DNA of 46,732 nucleotides, taken from NCBI GenBank assembly GCA_018883165.1, contig VEQN01000006.1:1-46732 (forward strand), read 5' to 3'. A program made the translations under genes and the position numbers. Each line of letters opens with the position of its first letter. The first letter of the stretch is position 1. Origin of the DNA: Candidatus Tayloriibacteriota bacterium. GTDB taxonomy: Bacteria > Patescibacteriota > Minisyncoccia > Phycocordibacterales > CAIZLB01. Shown one piece after another: positions 11,359 to 19,741 of this stretch. The notes under the pieces are model-generated. The model ran no database searches. It was not told the DNA's origin and saw only the letters and a program-made list of their open reading frames with translations.

Positions 11359-11826
11359 TTACTTACTCACTGCATCCTTTGCCTCTTTTGCAACTTTCAC
11401 TGCAACTTTACTTACTTTCTTCACCGTTTTCTTTGCAGCTGAAGTACCAGCTTTAAGCTCTCTCTGAATATTCTTCCAGTGACTTCGAAGTTCTTTGGCA
11501 ACAGCCTCAACATCTTTAGTATCAATACTTTTAATGTTGTTGTATTTCTTCATCACTGTATCAATCACGGTATGATATGCATTCTCATCAACCTGCTTCA
11601 GTTTTTCAATCTTCTCAAGCGCTTCTGCTTTCGCCTTAAGAGCCCAACCTTTAACCTTACTTGTGATCTGTCCCTTTACCTTCTTAATATTCTTCTGTGC
11701 ATCTTTGTTTCCATAGACAAAGTATGCACCCGCGGCTGCCGCTGCTGCAAGACCACCAAGTATTGCGATGCCAGCTGCCTTATTTGATCCATTTGCTTTA
11801 CTGTTTTTTGAACTATTCTGTGTCAT
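11359..11826 (-). CDS. YtxH-like / single-TM helical protein
   Basis: AGIAILGGLAAAAAAGAYFVYGNKDAQKNIKKVKGQ followed by Lys/Ala-rich helix. Confidence 0.5.
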   Translation of the reverse strand: MTQNSSKNSKANGSNKAAGIAILGGLAAAAAAGAYFVYGNKDAQKNIKKVKGQITSKVKGWALKAKAEALEKIEKLKQVDENAYHTVIDTVMKKYNNIKSIDTKDVEAVAKELRSHWKNIQRELKAGTSAAKKTVKKVSKVAVKVAKEAKDAVSK

Positions 11827-11870
11827 ATATATTTTTAAATTTATAAGTATATATAAAGTATATCACCTAT

Positions 11871-12224
11871 TTACTGAGATTCACCATCATCTTCAGTTTT
11901 CGCTTTTTTTGTCGTCTTCTTTGTTTTTCCAGAGAAGATTCCAGCTGCAGCTTTTCCAAAGAGCATAGTCAGAATCCACTTACTCATTCCTGTGAGTTGT
12001 GATCCACCATCTTTAATCTTTTCTCGTAGGTCAGACAAGTCATCAATGACCTGATCACTCTCTGTTTTAATCTTCTCTACCATCTGAGATATTGTTTTCA
12101 CAGCTCGTGCGATATAGAACAAAATCACAATGAGGATTATGGTCAAAAGCACTACTGATATTGCTGTAATGAAGAAAAAAATATCTGCGTGTATGAGGTT
12201 ACTTGTATTCATGATATTAATCAT
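11871..12224 (-). CDS. single-TM hypothetical protein
   Basis: ISVVLLTIILIVILFYIARAVKTISQMVEKIK, then Lys-rich tail. Confidence 0.5.
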   Translation of the reverse strand: MINIMNTSNLIHADIFFFITAISVVLLTIILIVILFYIARAVKTISQMVEKIKTESDQVIDDLSDLREKIKDGGSQLTGMSKWILTMLFGKAAAGIFSGKTKKTTKKAKTEDDGESQ

Positions 12225-12717
12225 TAAATCTAATTGGCATATCTAGAGAGTCAGCATTCTCACCTGACGGATCATCTTTTGAAAGTCTTAGCATACCCAC
12301 ACTAGAAGCCGGTGTTTGTGACAAAGAAATTTCTACAGTAAACGGAACAAAATTCTCAGTCATCCAATCCCCTTCAGCCTTGGCTACACCCTGACCGACA
12401 ACTGCTCCCGTAGCATCAATGACAGAAACTGGAAAGGATGCTTCAAAAAACCAAAACCCTCTCGCCATACCTTGAACTGTAAAAGTATTTGCCACAATAT
12501 CATTCTTTTTTGGACTTGTTACAAATATTTTTCCTTCTGGATGTACATATGCGCCCTCAGGAAGTCCAGGAATCTTTTCTACAAGTGTTTTTGGTTTTTC
12601 TCCAGCGGACCCCTCTTCATTATTCTGATCACCAAGGAGGACAAAGAATGCGAAGCAAATGACAAAAAGCACTATGATGCTAGCTACTGTAATTGTAAGT
12701 ATTTTTTTCTCTGGCAT
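12217..12717 (-). CDS. membrane-anchored Gmad2-type immunoglobulin-like domain protein
   Basis: N-term TM; IFVTSPKKNDIVANTFTVQGMARGFWFFEASFPVSVIDATGAVVGQGVAKAEGDWMTENFVPFTVEISL. Confidence 0.75.
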   Translation of the reverse strand: MPEKKILTITVASIIVLFVICFAFFVLLGDQNNEEGSAGEKPKTLVEKIPGLPEGAYVHPEGKIFVTSPKKNDIVANTFTVQGMARGFWFFEASFPVSVIDATGAVVGQGVAKAEGDWMTENFVPFTVEISLSQTPASSVGMLRLSKDDPSGENADSLDMPIRFND

Positions 12718-12751
12718 ACAAGTCTATGTTATGTATAACAAAGATATTGTA

Positions 12752-13570
12752 TCACACATTAAATATTCGTTTGAAGAATGATCCCTTACTATCAGGTAGT
12801 GGACCATATTGATTGTCACCCGGAGCACCTTTCTTCGCCAAAAGGAGCATGAATAAGATACCTAATGCAATGTACACAAACCACATTCCATAAAACATAC
12901 TGATATCGATTGGAATAAAAAGTACCAAAAATAGCCAACTGAGGGTTCCGGGAAGTTCTAAGTTATGAAGCCTTCTGGTAATCAGTGAGAGCATCATTAC
13001 AGTTATCGGTGCAAGTATTACAGGTATAGTAAGAAGGAGTGCCCCATTCTTATCACTCTCAATAAGTGACAGAACCATAGACCACAGTTCAGGTGATATT
13101 AATGAAATAAGTACCGCAGCAAGTGCCAAAGTTACATACCCAACCGCGAAGAAGAACAAGAAACCAAGGGTGAAATCTTTTCTCCTCAACCTACCCTGGA
13201 ACAAACCTTTATGTATTTTAAAATGACGGTCGAGGTGCTCAGCTGCAGTACGTTTTACCACCCCTGCACTCTTTTGAATATGCTCCGAAATATCTTTTTT
13301 TAGATCTTTCTTCGGACTTGCCACGAGTTTTTTTGTTTCCAAAGAAACAACCTTTACACCAGGTTTATGTATTTCAGGAAGAAAATCATTCGCTGCAACA
13401 ATTTCTTGTAATATTTCCGGATATGTATCTTTTACAAATCTAAACGCTAGATCAACATGTTCCTCAGCGAATCCAGCTCGCATGAGTGTTCTTTTGGTTT
13501 CTTCAGGAGATACTCCTGAAGAGATTTTCATCTTAATGAAAGAAACAATACCTTTCTGTGGCACGTGCAT
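12752..13570 (-). CDS. DUF805-family membrane protein with N-terminal helical extension
   Basis: RLRRKDFTLGFLFFFAVGYVTLALAA...ITRRLHNLELPGTLSWLFLVLFIPI...KKGAPGDNQYGPLP. Confidence 0.75.
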   Translation of the reverse strand: MHVPQKGIVSFIKMKISSGVSPEETKRTLMRAGFAEEHVDLAFRFVKDTYPEILQEIVAANDFLPEIHKPGVKVVSLETKKLVASPKKDLKKDISEHIQKSAGVVKRTAAEHLDRHFKIHKGLFQGRLRRKDFTLGFLFFFAVGYVTLALAAVLISLISPELWSMVLSLIESDKNGALLLTIPVILAPITVMMLSLITRRLHNLELPGTLSWLFLVLFIPIDISMFYGMWFVYIALGILFMLLLAKKGAPGDNQYGPLPDSKGSFFKRIFNV

Positions 13571-13591
13571 ATATACACATTATACATGATT

Positions 13592-14125
13592 CTATGCGCC
13601 GCAACGTATACTATTCCACAAACCAAGTTCAGAATCTCTTGCTTCACGCTCTGCTTGCTTAAATCTCAACTGATATTTGTACGATGTATCATATGTATAT
13701 TCATGTGCAAATCCATTTTTTATCAACTCTTCATTGACAGATATTGTAGAAGTTGAAAGAAACACATATCGTAGTAATCGATTATATTTATCATATTCAC
13801 CTTGTGACTCATCCTTCTCTAAATACACATACGCATCAGAGAGCATGTTCTTTATGTATTCGGAAGATTCTTTACCCATGCATTCAACTTTACGACGTGG
13901 ATCAACTGATTCAGGTGCATTTACACCAATCATTCTCACTTTCACATCCGCCATACCCTTCGCAACAACTATCGTATCTCCATCAACAACACGAACAACT
14001 TTTACATATTCAAGATCAGTATTAGGAATATGTTGTACAGGACTATTTTCGGGTACTTTGTGTATGATGTATGCAAAAAGAAGCACAACAGAGGTAATAA
14101 GTATGCGTATTTTACGTTGAGACAT
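13592..14125 (-). CDS. thermonuclease (SNase) family protein
   Basis: VKVVRVVDGDTIVV...VRMIGVNAPESVDPRRKVECMGKESSEYIKNML...YDKYNRLLRYVFL. Confidence 0.92.
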   Translation of the reverse strand: MSQRKIRILITSVVLLFAYIIHKVPENSPVQHIPNTDLEYVKVVRVVDGDTIVVAKGMADVKVRMIGVNAPESVDPRRKVECMGKESSEYIKNMLSDAYVYLEKDESQGEYDKYNRLLRYVFLSTSTISVNEELIKNGFAHEYTYDTSYKYQLRFKQAEREARDSELGLWNSIRCGA

Positions 14126-14126
14126 A

Positions 14127-14618
14127 TTACTTTGTTGCTATTTTTTCAATGTATAAAAACTCTTGCTTAGTGACTGGTTGAATCGAGAGTCTACTGCCCT
14201 TCTGACAAACTACCATATCTTTCAACACCGGGTCATTCTTTAATTCATGAAGTGACACCATCCTTGGATATTTCTTAACAAATTCAAAATCTACAAGCAT
14301 CCATACTGGTACAAATTCTGTCTTATTCTTTCTTGCTTCTTCATATAGTTTGTATGACCGAGGGTCATAGTGTTCGTCATTCTTGTCTCTAGCAGTCACA
14401 TCTTCGTAAGGAGTGCTACAGACTCTTGCAACACCAACAACACCACTTGGGCTTGCATTTGAATGATAGAACAATGCGAGATCACCAACAGACATGGCGT
14501 CTCTCATAAAATTTCGAGCCTGAAAGTTTCTCACACCACTCCATGGTGTTTTTCTATCTTTTTTAAGCTGGTCGATACTATAACAATCGCCTTCGGACTT
14601 AATCAACCAATATCTCAT
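14127..14618 (-). CDS. EVE domain-containing protein
   Basis: MRYWLIKSEGDCYSIDQLKKDRKTPWSGVRNFQARNFMRDAMSVGDLALFYHSNASPSGVVGVARV. Confidence 0.95.
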   Translation of the reverse strand: MRYWLIKSEGDCYSIDQLKKDRKTPWSGVRNFQARNFMRDAMSVGDLALFYHSNASPSGVVGVARVCSTPYEDVTARDKNDEHYDPRSYKLYEEARKNKTEFVPVWMLVDFEFVKKYPRMVSLHELKNDPVLKDMVVCQKGSRLSIQPVTKQEFLYIEKIATK

Positions 14619-14619
14619 T

Positions 14620-15672
14620 TTATTTCTCTAAAATGTTGAATGAAGTGACACGTACTGAACCTTTTGAATCGACTGTAAAGTTTGCAACAGCTGCAATGTG
14701 CATACTACCGTCGCTATATGATACCAGTGCTCTATTCGTACCATCGAATCGTACATCCTCCACTGCATACCCTGTCGCTGACTTAACAGGAGAAAGTTTG
14801 TTTATATTCATATTTATATATGAACTTACTAGTTCTTTTTCAGCATCACCAAACATAGGTTTCTTGGCAGTTGCTGTTGGCTTCGCAACAGGTGCTGACT
14901 CCTCTGGGGCGAAAGCCGAATCAAGAGCTTGCGTAGGTCGTGTAGTGGTTCCTTGTCGAACTACAGCTGGGAATTCGCTTTGTGGCACAACAGGTGCAGC
15001 TGGTTTTGCTTGTGTCGGAGTCTTTACAGTATTAACAGGTGAAGGGGCGGATTTGTTAATCATATCTTTACCTCCCATGTATGCGTACCAGTAATACACC
15101 CCACCACCAATGAGTCCAAGAATGAGTAGTATAGAAAAATACAAAATAAATGAATGTGCTCTGCCACCATCTTTCTTCTGTGGAGCACCAGTATCATTGA
15201 TTGATTCATCGAAGATGACGTCATTACTTCCAAGCTTATGTGCTGCGGATGATGCTTGTTGAGCCTGAGCTCTCGCGGTATTCATACCAGTAAATGGATT
15301 ATTCAATGGCTCAGTAGACTCGGCATGAGTTAATGGTGCAGACTTATGCTCAAATACGGGCGCAGTCTGAGGAAGTGGTTTACTCACAGGTTGCACAGGT
15401 GTTGTTGAAAGGGTTGGAGACATCTTCTCAACTGTTGCTTGGAGTGATGCAACGCTCTTTGCCTGTTCCGCTTTCATTCGTTCTGCAAAAACAGCAGATG
15501 CATCTTCAACTGCTTTTGGAAGTGGCTTCGACACAGGAACTTCACCAGTCATTGGTTTTGGAATTAAGGGATCATTATGAAATGATGTTCCTGTATTTAA
15601 ATCTGCTTGAGCACTTAGCAAAGAGTGCTTTGTATTTGAATTAGATTGACCTGTAGATGTATTGTTTTCCAT
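14620..15672 (-). CDS. hypothetical membrane-anchored protein with Pro/Thr-rich linkers
   Basis: central TM SFILYFSILLILGLIGGGVYYWYAYM; disordered N-term. Confidence 0.6.
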   Translation of the reverse strand: MENNTSTGQSNSNTKHSLLSAQADLNTGTSFHNDPLIPKPMTGEVPVSKPLPKAVEDASAVFAERMKAEQAKSVASLQATVEKMSPTLSTTPVQPVSKPLPQTAPVFEHKSAPLTHAESTEPLNNPFTGMNTARAQAQQASSAAHKLGSNDVIFDESINDTGAPQKKDGGRAHSFILYFSILLILGLIGGGVYYWYAYMGGKDMINKSAPSPVNTVKTPTQAKPAAPVVPQSEFPAVVRQGTTTRPTQALDSAFAPEESAPVAKPTATAKKPMFGDAEKELVSSYINMNINKLSPVKSATGYAVEDVRFDGTNRALVSYSDGSMHIAAVANFTVDSKGSVRVTSFNILEK

Positions 15673-15693
15673 ATACTAGTAAGTATATCACTA

Positions 15694-16278
15694 TTATAGT
15701 TTTCGTATAACAGCTTTAACAACAGCTGCGATTCTTAAATCAAATTCTGGGTAAATAGCTTTATAACTACTGTTTGCAGGCTCAAGATAAGGCCTACCCT
15801 TCTTGTCGATTCTAAAATATTTCATAGTCCAACCGCCATCAACCTCAGCGATGACAATCTCGCCAGGCTTTGCAATATTCTTCCGTTCCACTAGCACCAT
15901 ATCACCTTCAGCAATAAACGCCTCAATCATGGAATCACCTTTAACTTCTAACATAAATGTATTACCACTTGATGGATCAGAATCTCCCAAGAGAAAATCT
16001 TCAATAGTCGTTGAATCTAGCATTTCTTGTTCTATTGAAGTTGGAATACCGGCTTCAACAAGCCCAAGTACAGGTACCTCATGTGTAAGTCTCTTCGGTA
16101 TTAACTTACCTTGTGAGTCCTTATCAAAAATACCTTCATCAACTAATTTGTTTAACAATTTATATACTGCATTCTTAGATTTGAAACCAACCAAAGACAT
16201 AATTTCATTGTAACCAGGTACACGTTTATACTCTTTGTAAAATCTTAATATTTTGTTTTTGTAATCTTCGTATGACAT
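15694..16278 (-). CDS. lexA: LexA-like SOS repressor (S24 peptidase family)
   Basis: N-term wHTH (PGYNEIMSLVGFKSKNAVYKLLNKL); VPVLGLVEAGIPTS with Ala-Gly cleavage-like site; VKGDSMIEAFIAEGDMVLVERK; WTMKYFR. Confidence 0.85.
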   Translation of the reverse strand: MSYEDYKNKILRFYKEYKRVPGYNEIMSLVGFKSKNAVYKLLNKLVDEGIFDKDSQGKLIPKRLTHEVPVLGLVEAGIPTSIEQEMLDSTTIEDFLLGDSDPSSGNTFMLEVKGDSMIEAFIAEGDMVLVERKNIAKPGEIVIAEVDGGWTMKYFRIDKKGRPYLEPANSSYKAIYPEFDLRIAAVVKAVIRKL

Positions 16279-16305
16279 GTTGTATCTTCTATATCTGGAA
16301 TCAGA

Positions 16306-16503
16306 TTAGAAAAGAAATGATGCAAGAGACAAAGTACGCGCAAGTGACGCCTCGCTCTCTAGCTTTCTCAATTGTAGCACCAAATCCTTATGTCGCTGAG
16401 CCTCTCGGTCATATGATTCACCTTTGATAATCTTTCTATCAATTCGCTCATTAAGCTTTTTGATTTCCTTTCGGATTGAAAACATAAATGTCATTCTTCG
16501 CAT
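16306..16503 (-). CDS. 65-aa helical protein upstream of lexA
   Basis: MRRMTFMFSIRKEIKKLNERIDRKIIKGESYDREAQRHKDLVLQLRKLESEASLARTLSLASFLF; 27-nt gap to lexA start. Confidence 0.5.
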   Translation of the reverse strand: MRRMTFMFSIRKEIKKLNERIDRKIIKGESYDREAQRHKDLVLQLRKLESEASLARTLSLASFLF

Positions 16504-16533
16504 ATTTTTTTGGTTATTCCCTAATATGTTTCA

Positions 16534-16562
16534 AGTATAGTGAACCATGGTTCACCTGTCAA
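16534..16562 (-). promoter_or_regulatory. promoter with embedded LexA-box-like palindrome (putative SOS operator)
   Basis: Minus strand: TTGACA(16562-16557)-G-GTGAACCATGGTTCAC(16555-16540)-TATACT(16539-16534); 17-nt spacer. Confidence 0.75.
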
Positions 16563-16580
16563 AATATATCTGTGGAAAAC

Positions 16581-17804
16581 CTACTTTCTCGTAAACTCAT
16601 AGAGTATGTCTGCAGCAGTTCTAAGTACCAGAATGTCTTGATCTACCACTTCATATTTCACACCATCCTTTAGTGAAAGTACAATCTCCCCTTCTGCTAA
16701 AACCCTTGCAGCGTTAGTACACAGACGAAGTTCACTATTTGTTACATTCAATTTTATTACATTATGTGCACCAACCAACTTGCCTGTTACCTTACCACAT
16801 CCACTTACAGTAAGCATTCTCGATACTTCATCAAAACTAATCTGTACATCCTCACCTGAAACTGTTGACTGTGTGACACCTCTAAATTTTTTGAGTTGCC
16901 ATGAGCCAAAAAGCCCTGAGTCACTGAGAGGTATGCCTGACTCCAGTATCGCCCTGTACTCATCCATATTCTGAGACACACTCATGTTTGATGGTGTAAA
17001 TGAATATACATACGTCTGTATTGTTGTAGGGATTACAGAGGTTGAAGAAGTTGTAGTTGCCACTTCTACATCCTTAGGTACATATACTGGTTTTTTGAAT
17101 GCCACATCTCCTAATTTTGTCTGCACAAGATAGACGCCCGATATAATTTTAGGCGCATTCTTAAATACAGTAATAGTCTTCATTACACCAATAGAAGGTG
17201 GTACATACATTGTGAACATCTTTGTCTTAGTTAAATTTAGGCACTTTGATTTCGAAGTAGTGCAGAATAACTGACCAAATACACTTGTGTATCCCTTCGA
17301 ATTTAGATCTGCGACCACAGCTTGAACAGGTGCAGTCTTTGCTAATTTCACATCAAGTTGATCTGGCCTGTAATGTACAAAGCATGTACCTTTTTCAAAA
17401 AACATTTTATTTAAAAGAACTCTTGTAGCATTATCAACTACGCCACTTTGATTTAAGTTATTCGCTTTCTGAAACTTAGCCAATCCTGCAGCGGTTACCG
17501 GGCTGAATGTTCCCGGTGCAGTCGAACTTGATATGACCATATAGCCACCACGAGATAGAAATTCCTGAAGTGAAGATACATCTAGACCACTAACACCATT
17601 TGTAATAGTTCTCGTAAACACTGTTCCTACCGGACAGTTTGAATGTACATTAAGGCATACCCCATCACCACATCTTGCATTTTTATTTACAAACCGAGCC
17701 ATAGCAGTCATTTCCAAGTCTTCAGTAACAGAAAAAGTCGCTGCGTCAAGCTTTGTAGCAAAAAACACTGAAAGTATTAAAAGAATACACGATACGGATC
17801 TCAT
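16581..17804 (-). CDS. secreted protein: peptidoglycan-binding-like domain plus META/HslJ-like domain
   Basis: signal peptide; 'GLDVSSLQEFLSRGGYMVI...GTFSPVTAAGLAKFQKANNLNQSGVVDNATRVLLNK'; C-term 'LFGSWQLKKFRG...VQISFDEVSRMLTVSGCGKVTGKL...'. Confidence 0.75.
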   Translation of the reverse strand: MRSVSCILLILSVFFATKLDAATFSVTEDLEMTAMARFVNKNARCGDGVCLNVHSNCPVGTVFTRTITNGVSGLDVSSLQEFLSRGGYMVISSSTAPGTFSPVTAAGLAKFQKANNLNQSGVVDNATRVLLNKMFFEKGTCFVHYRPDQLDVKLAKTAPVQAVVADLNSKGYTSVFGQLFCTTSKSKCLNLTKTKMFTMYVPPSIGVMKTITVFKNAPKIISGVYLVQTKLGDVAFKKPVYVPKDVEVATTTSSTSVIPTTIQTYVYSFTPSNMSVSQNMDEYRAILESGIPLSDSGLFGSWQLKKFRGVTQSTVSGEDVQISFDEVSRMLTVSGCGKVTGKLVGAHNVIKLNVTNSELRLCTNAARVLAEGEIVLSLKDGVKYEVVDQDILVLRTAADILYEFTRK

Positions 17805-17817
17805 GCATACAAGTATA

Positions 17818-19152
17818 CTATAGTCCCTGACTGACGAGGAAATCTTTTACACGTTGATCGATTTGGATATCTTTCAGAGACAATGGTGTTTTCAATGTAA
17901 TCCCCTCAAGACTTCGCACACGCGAAAGTGCCACATATGCTTGGCCGTGAGCGAATGCACCTTTACCAAAATCAATTACAGCAGTATCAAAAGTTTTTCC
18001 CTGACTCTTATGAATCGTTACAGCCCACGCAAGCTTTAATGGTATTTGTGTGAATGTACCCGTAACCTCTGACTCGATATGATCAGAATCCTCATCATAT
18101 TGATACTGATGCATTTCCCAAGTCTCTCTTTCAAGATCATACACTTTACCATTCTCAAAACGAACTTTTACAGAATCAGGTGAAAGCCCGATAACAAAAC
18201 CCATATCGCCATTTACCCATTTACCTTCCATGTTGTTTCGAATAGCCATAACTTGAGCACCAATACGAAGTGGTAATTCAGGAAATGTCGGAGCATTCTT
18301 TACATCAAACCTACCAGCAGTTGTTGCCTTGTACACTCTCTGCTCAGTCTTAAGATTACTTAATTCCCGCATATTCATACTGTCTGTCATCGCATTTGTG
18401 GTAACTAAATGCACAGATACCTCACCTTTTTTTCTAGCATTCTTCTTCCTTTTTTGTGGAACATCATACGAGATCGTCACCTCTTCAAATTCTATACCTG
18501 TCTCGGGCTTTTCTCTAGGTCCAGTAAAACATCGTGCGTTTATATATTCTACATGATCAAAATCAGCGTCACCTGTTCTAATCTTGTCGAGCACTGAAAT
18601 GAAATCTTCATCTTGCTGTCTATATACTTTTGTAAGTTCAATCACCTCAAAAGAGCCTGCGTAAAATGATTTAGCATCAAAAAAATATGGGCTTTGATAT
18701 CGAGTTGAAAATATATGGTATTCATCCCGAGTCACTACCGGTGGAAGTTGCAACAAATCTCCAAATAATATTATCTGCACCCCTCCAAAATATTCACCTT
18801 CTTTCTTTCCATTTAGGCGCATAAACTTCTCCATGCAATCAAAAAGATCCGCACGCACCATCGAGATTTCATCTATAATTATAGTATCAACCTTTTGATA
18901 CAATTTCGCTAGCTTTTCTTCAGATATTTTCTTTACGTCAACAAGTGTGACTCCAGGCTTAAACTTGAAGAAACTATGTATAGTCTGACCGCCCACATTT
19001 AACGCCGCCACTCCTGTAGGTGCCAGAACAATGACGTTCTTTTCGGTATGCTCCATAAACTTTCTCAACAATGTGGACTTACCCGTACCAGCTCTTCCTG
19101 TTACAAATACATTTTTCCCAGCATTTTTTAATACATCTAGAACTTCCTGCAT
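17818..19152 (-). CDS. Pif1-like SF1 helicase / AAA ATPase
   Basis: VFVTGRAGTGKSTLLRKFM, VLAPTGVAALNVGGQTIHSFF, IIIDEISMVRADLFDCM, LFGDLLQLPPV, AVTIHKSQGKTFDTAVIDFG...AYVALSRVRSLEGITL; start chosen at MQEVLDVLKN inside the longer ORF (19242). Confidence 0.93.
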   Translation of the reverse strand: MQEVLDVLKNAGKNVFVTGRAGTGKSTLLRKFMEHTEKNVIVLAPTGVAALNVGGQTIHSFFKFKPGVTLVDVKKISEEKLAKLYQKVDTIIIDEISMVRADLFDCMEKFMRLNGKKEGEYFGGVQIILFGDLLQLPPVVTRDEYHIFSTRYQSPYFFDAKSFYAGSFEVIELTKVYRQQDEDFISVLDKIRTGDADFDHVEYINARCFTGPREKPETGIEFEEVTISYDVPQKRKKNARKKGEVSVHLVTTNAMTDSMNMRELSNLKTEQRVYKATTAGRFDVKNAPTFPELPLRIGAQVMAIRNNMEGKWVNGDMGFVIGLSPDSVKVRFENGKVYDLERETWEMHQYQYDEDSDHIESEVTGTFTQIPLKLAWAVTIHKSQGKTFDTAVIDFGKGAFAHGQAYVALSRVRSLEGITLKTPLSLKDIQIDQRVKDFLVSQGL

Positions 19153-19172
19153 ACATACATGATACCTTAAAC

Positions 19173-19203
19173 AAAACAACCTGCCATATTGGCAGGTTGT
19201 TTT
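19173..19203 (-). terminator. intrinsic terminator for DoxX gene
   Basis: AAAACAACCTGCCA-TAT-TGGCAGGTTGTTTT, 14-bp stem. Confidence 0.85.
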
Positions 19204-19222
19204 AGTATGTGTTCCTAATCGA

Positions 19223-19645
19223 TTACGCCTTAGGGTTTTCAACTACACATGTACCTTCCTTTACAGGACAACCACATTTCGCACCAAGTGCATACTTCCC
19301 TGATCCGGCAAAGAAAATTGCTAGGTTAGCTGCCATGAGTGTAAGTACGAATTCTGAGTTATTGAATCCTTTAGGACCATGAACTTTAATGATCGCCACG
19401 AGCATAGTGAACGCAAGAAGCGCTGATGAAATCTTTGATCCATATCCGATTACAAGTGAAATACCACCGAGTAGTTCAACATATGCAACTACATATGCTA
19501 GAACAGCTGGAAATCCAAGCATTCCAAAGAATCCAATTGTCTGATCAATACCAGTCACTTTTCCATATCCGTGCACGATGAATACGAGACCAACTACGAT
19601 TCGTAGGATAAGGAGACCAATATCCGTATTGTGTATAGCTTTCAT
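19223..19645 (-). CDS. DoxX family membrane protein
   Basis: LLILRIVVGLVFIVHGYGKVTGIDQTIGFFGMLGFPAVLAYVVAYVELLGGISLVIGYGSKISSALLA. Confidence 0.9.
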   Translation of the reverse strand: MKAIHNTDIGLLILRIVVGLVFIVHGYGKVTGIDQTIGFFGMLGFPAVLAYVVAYVELLGGISLVIGYGSKISSALLAFTMLVAIIKVHGPKGFNNSEFVLTLMAANLAIFFAGSGKYALGAKCGCPVKEGTCVVENPKA

Positions 19646-19741
19646 AATTTCAGTTAAATTTAAATATTTGATAAATGATAACCAATGTCATCATCTATAT
19701 ATAAGTATACCTAACCAAAACCTCTTTTGGGTGTGTATAAA

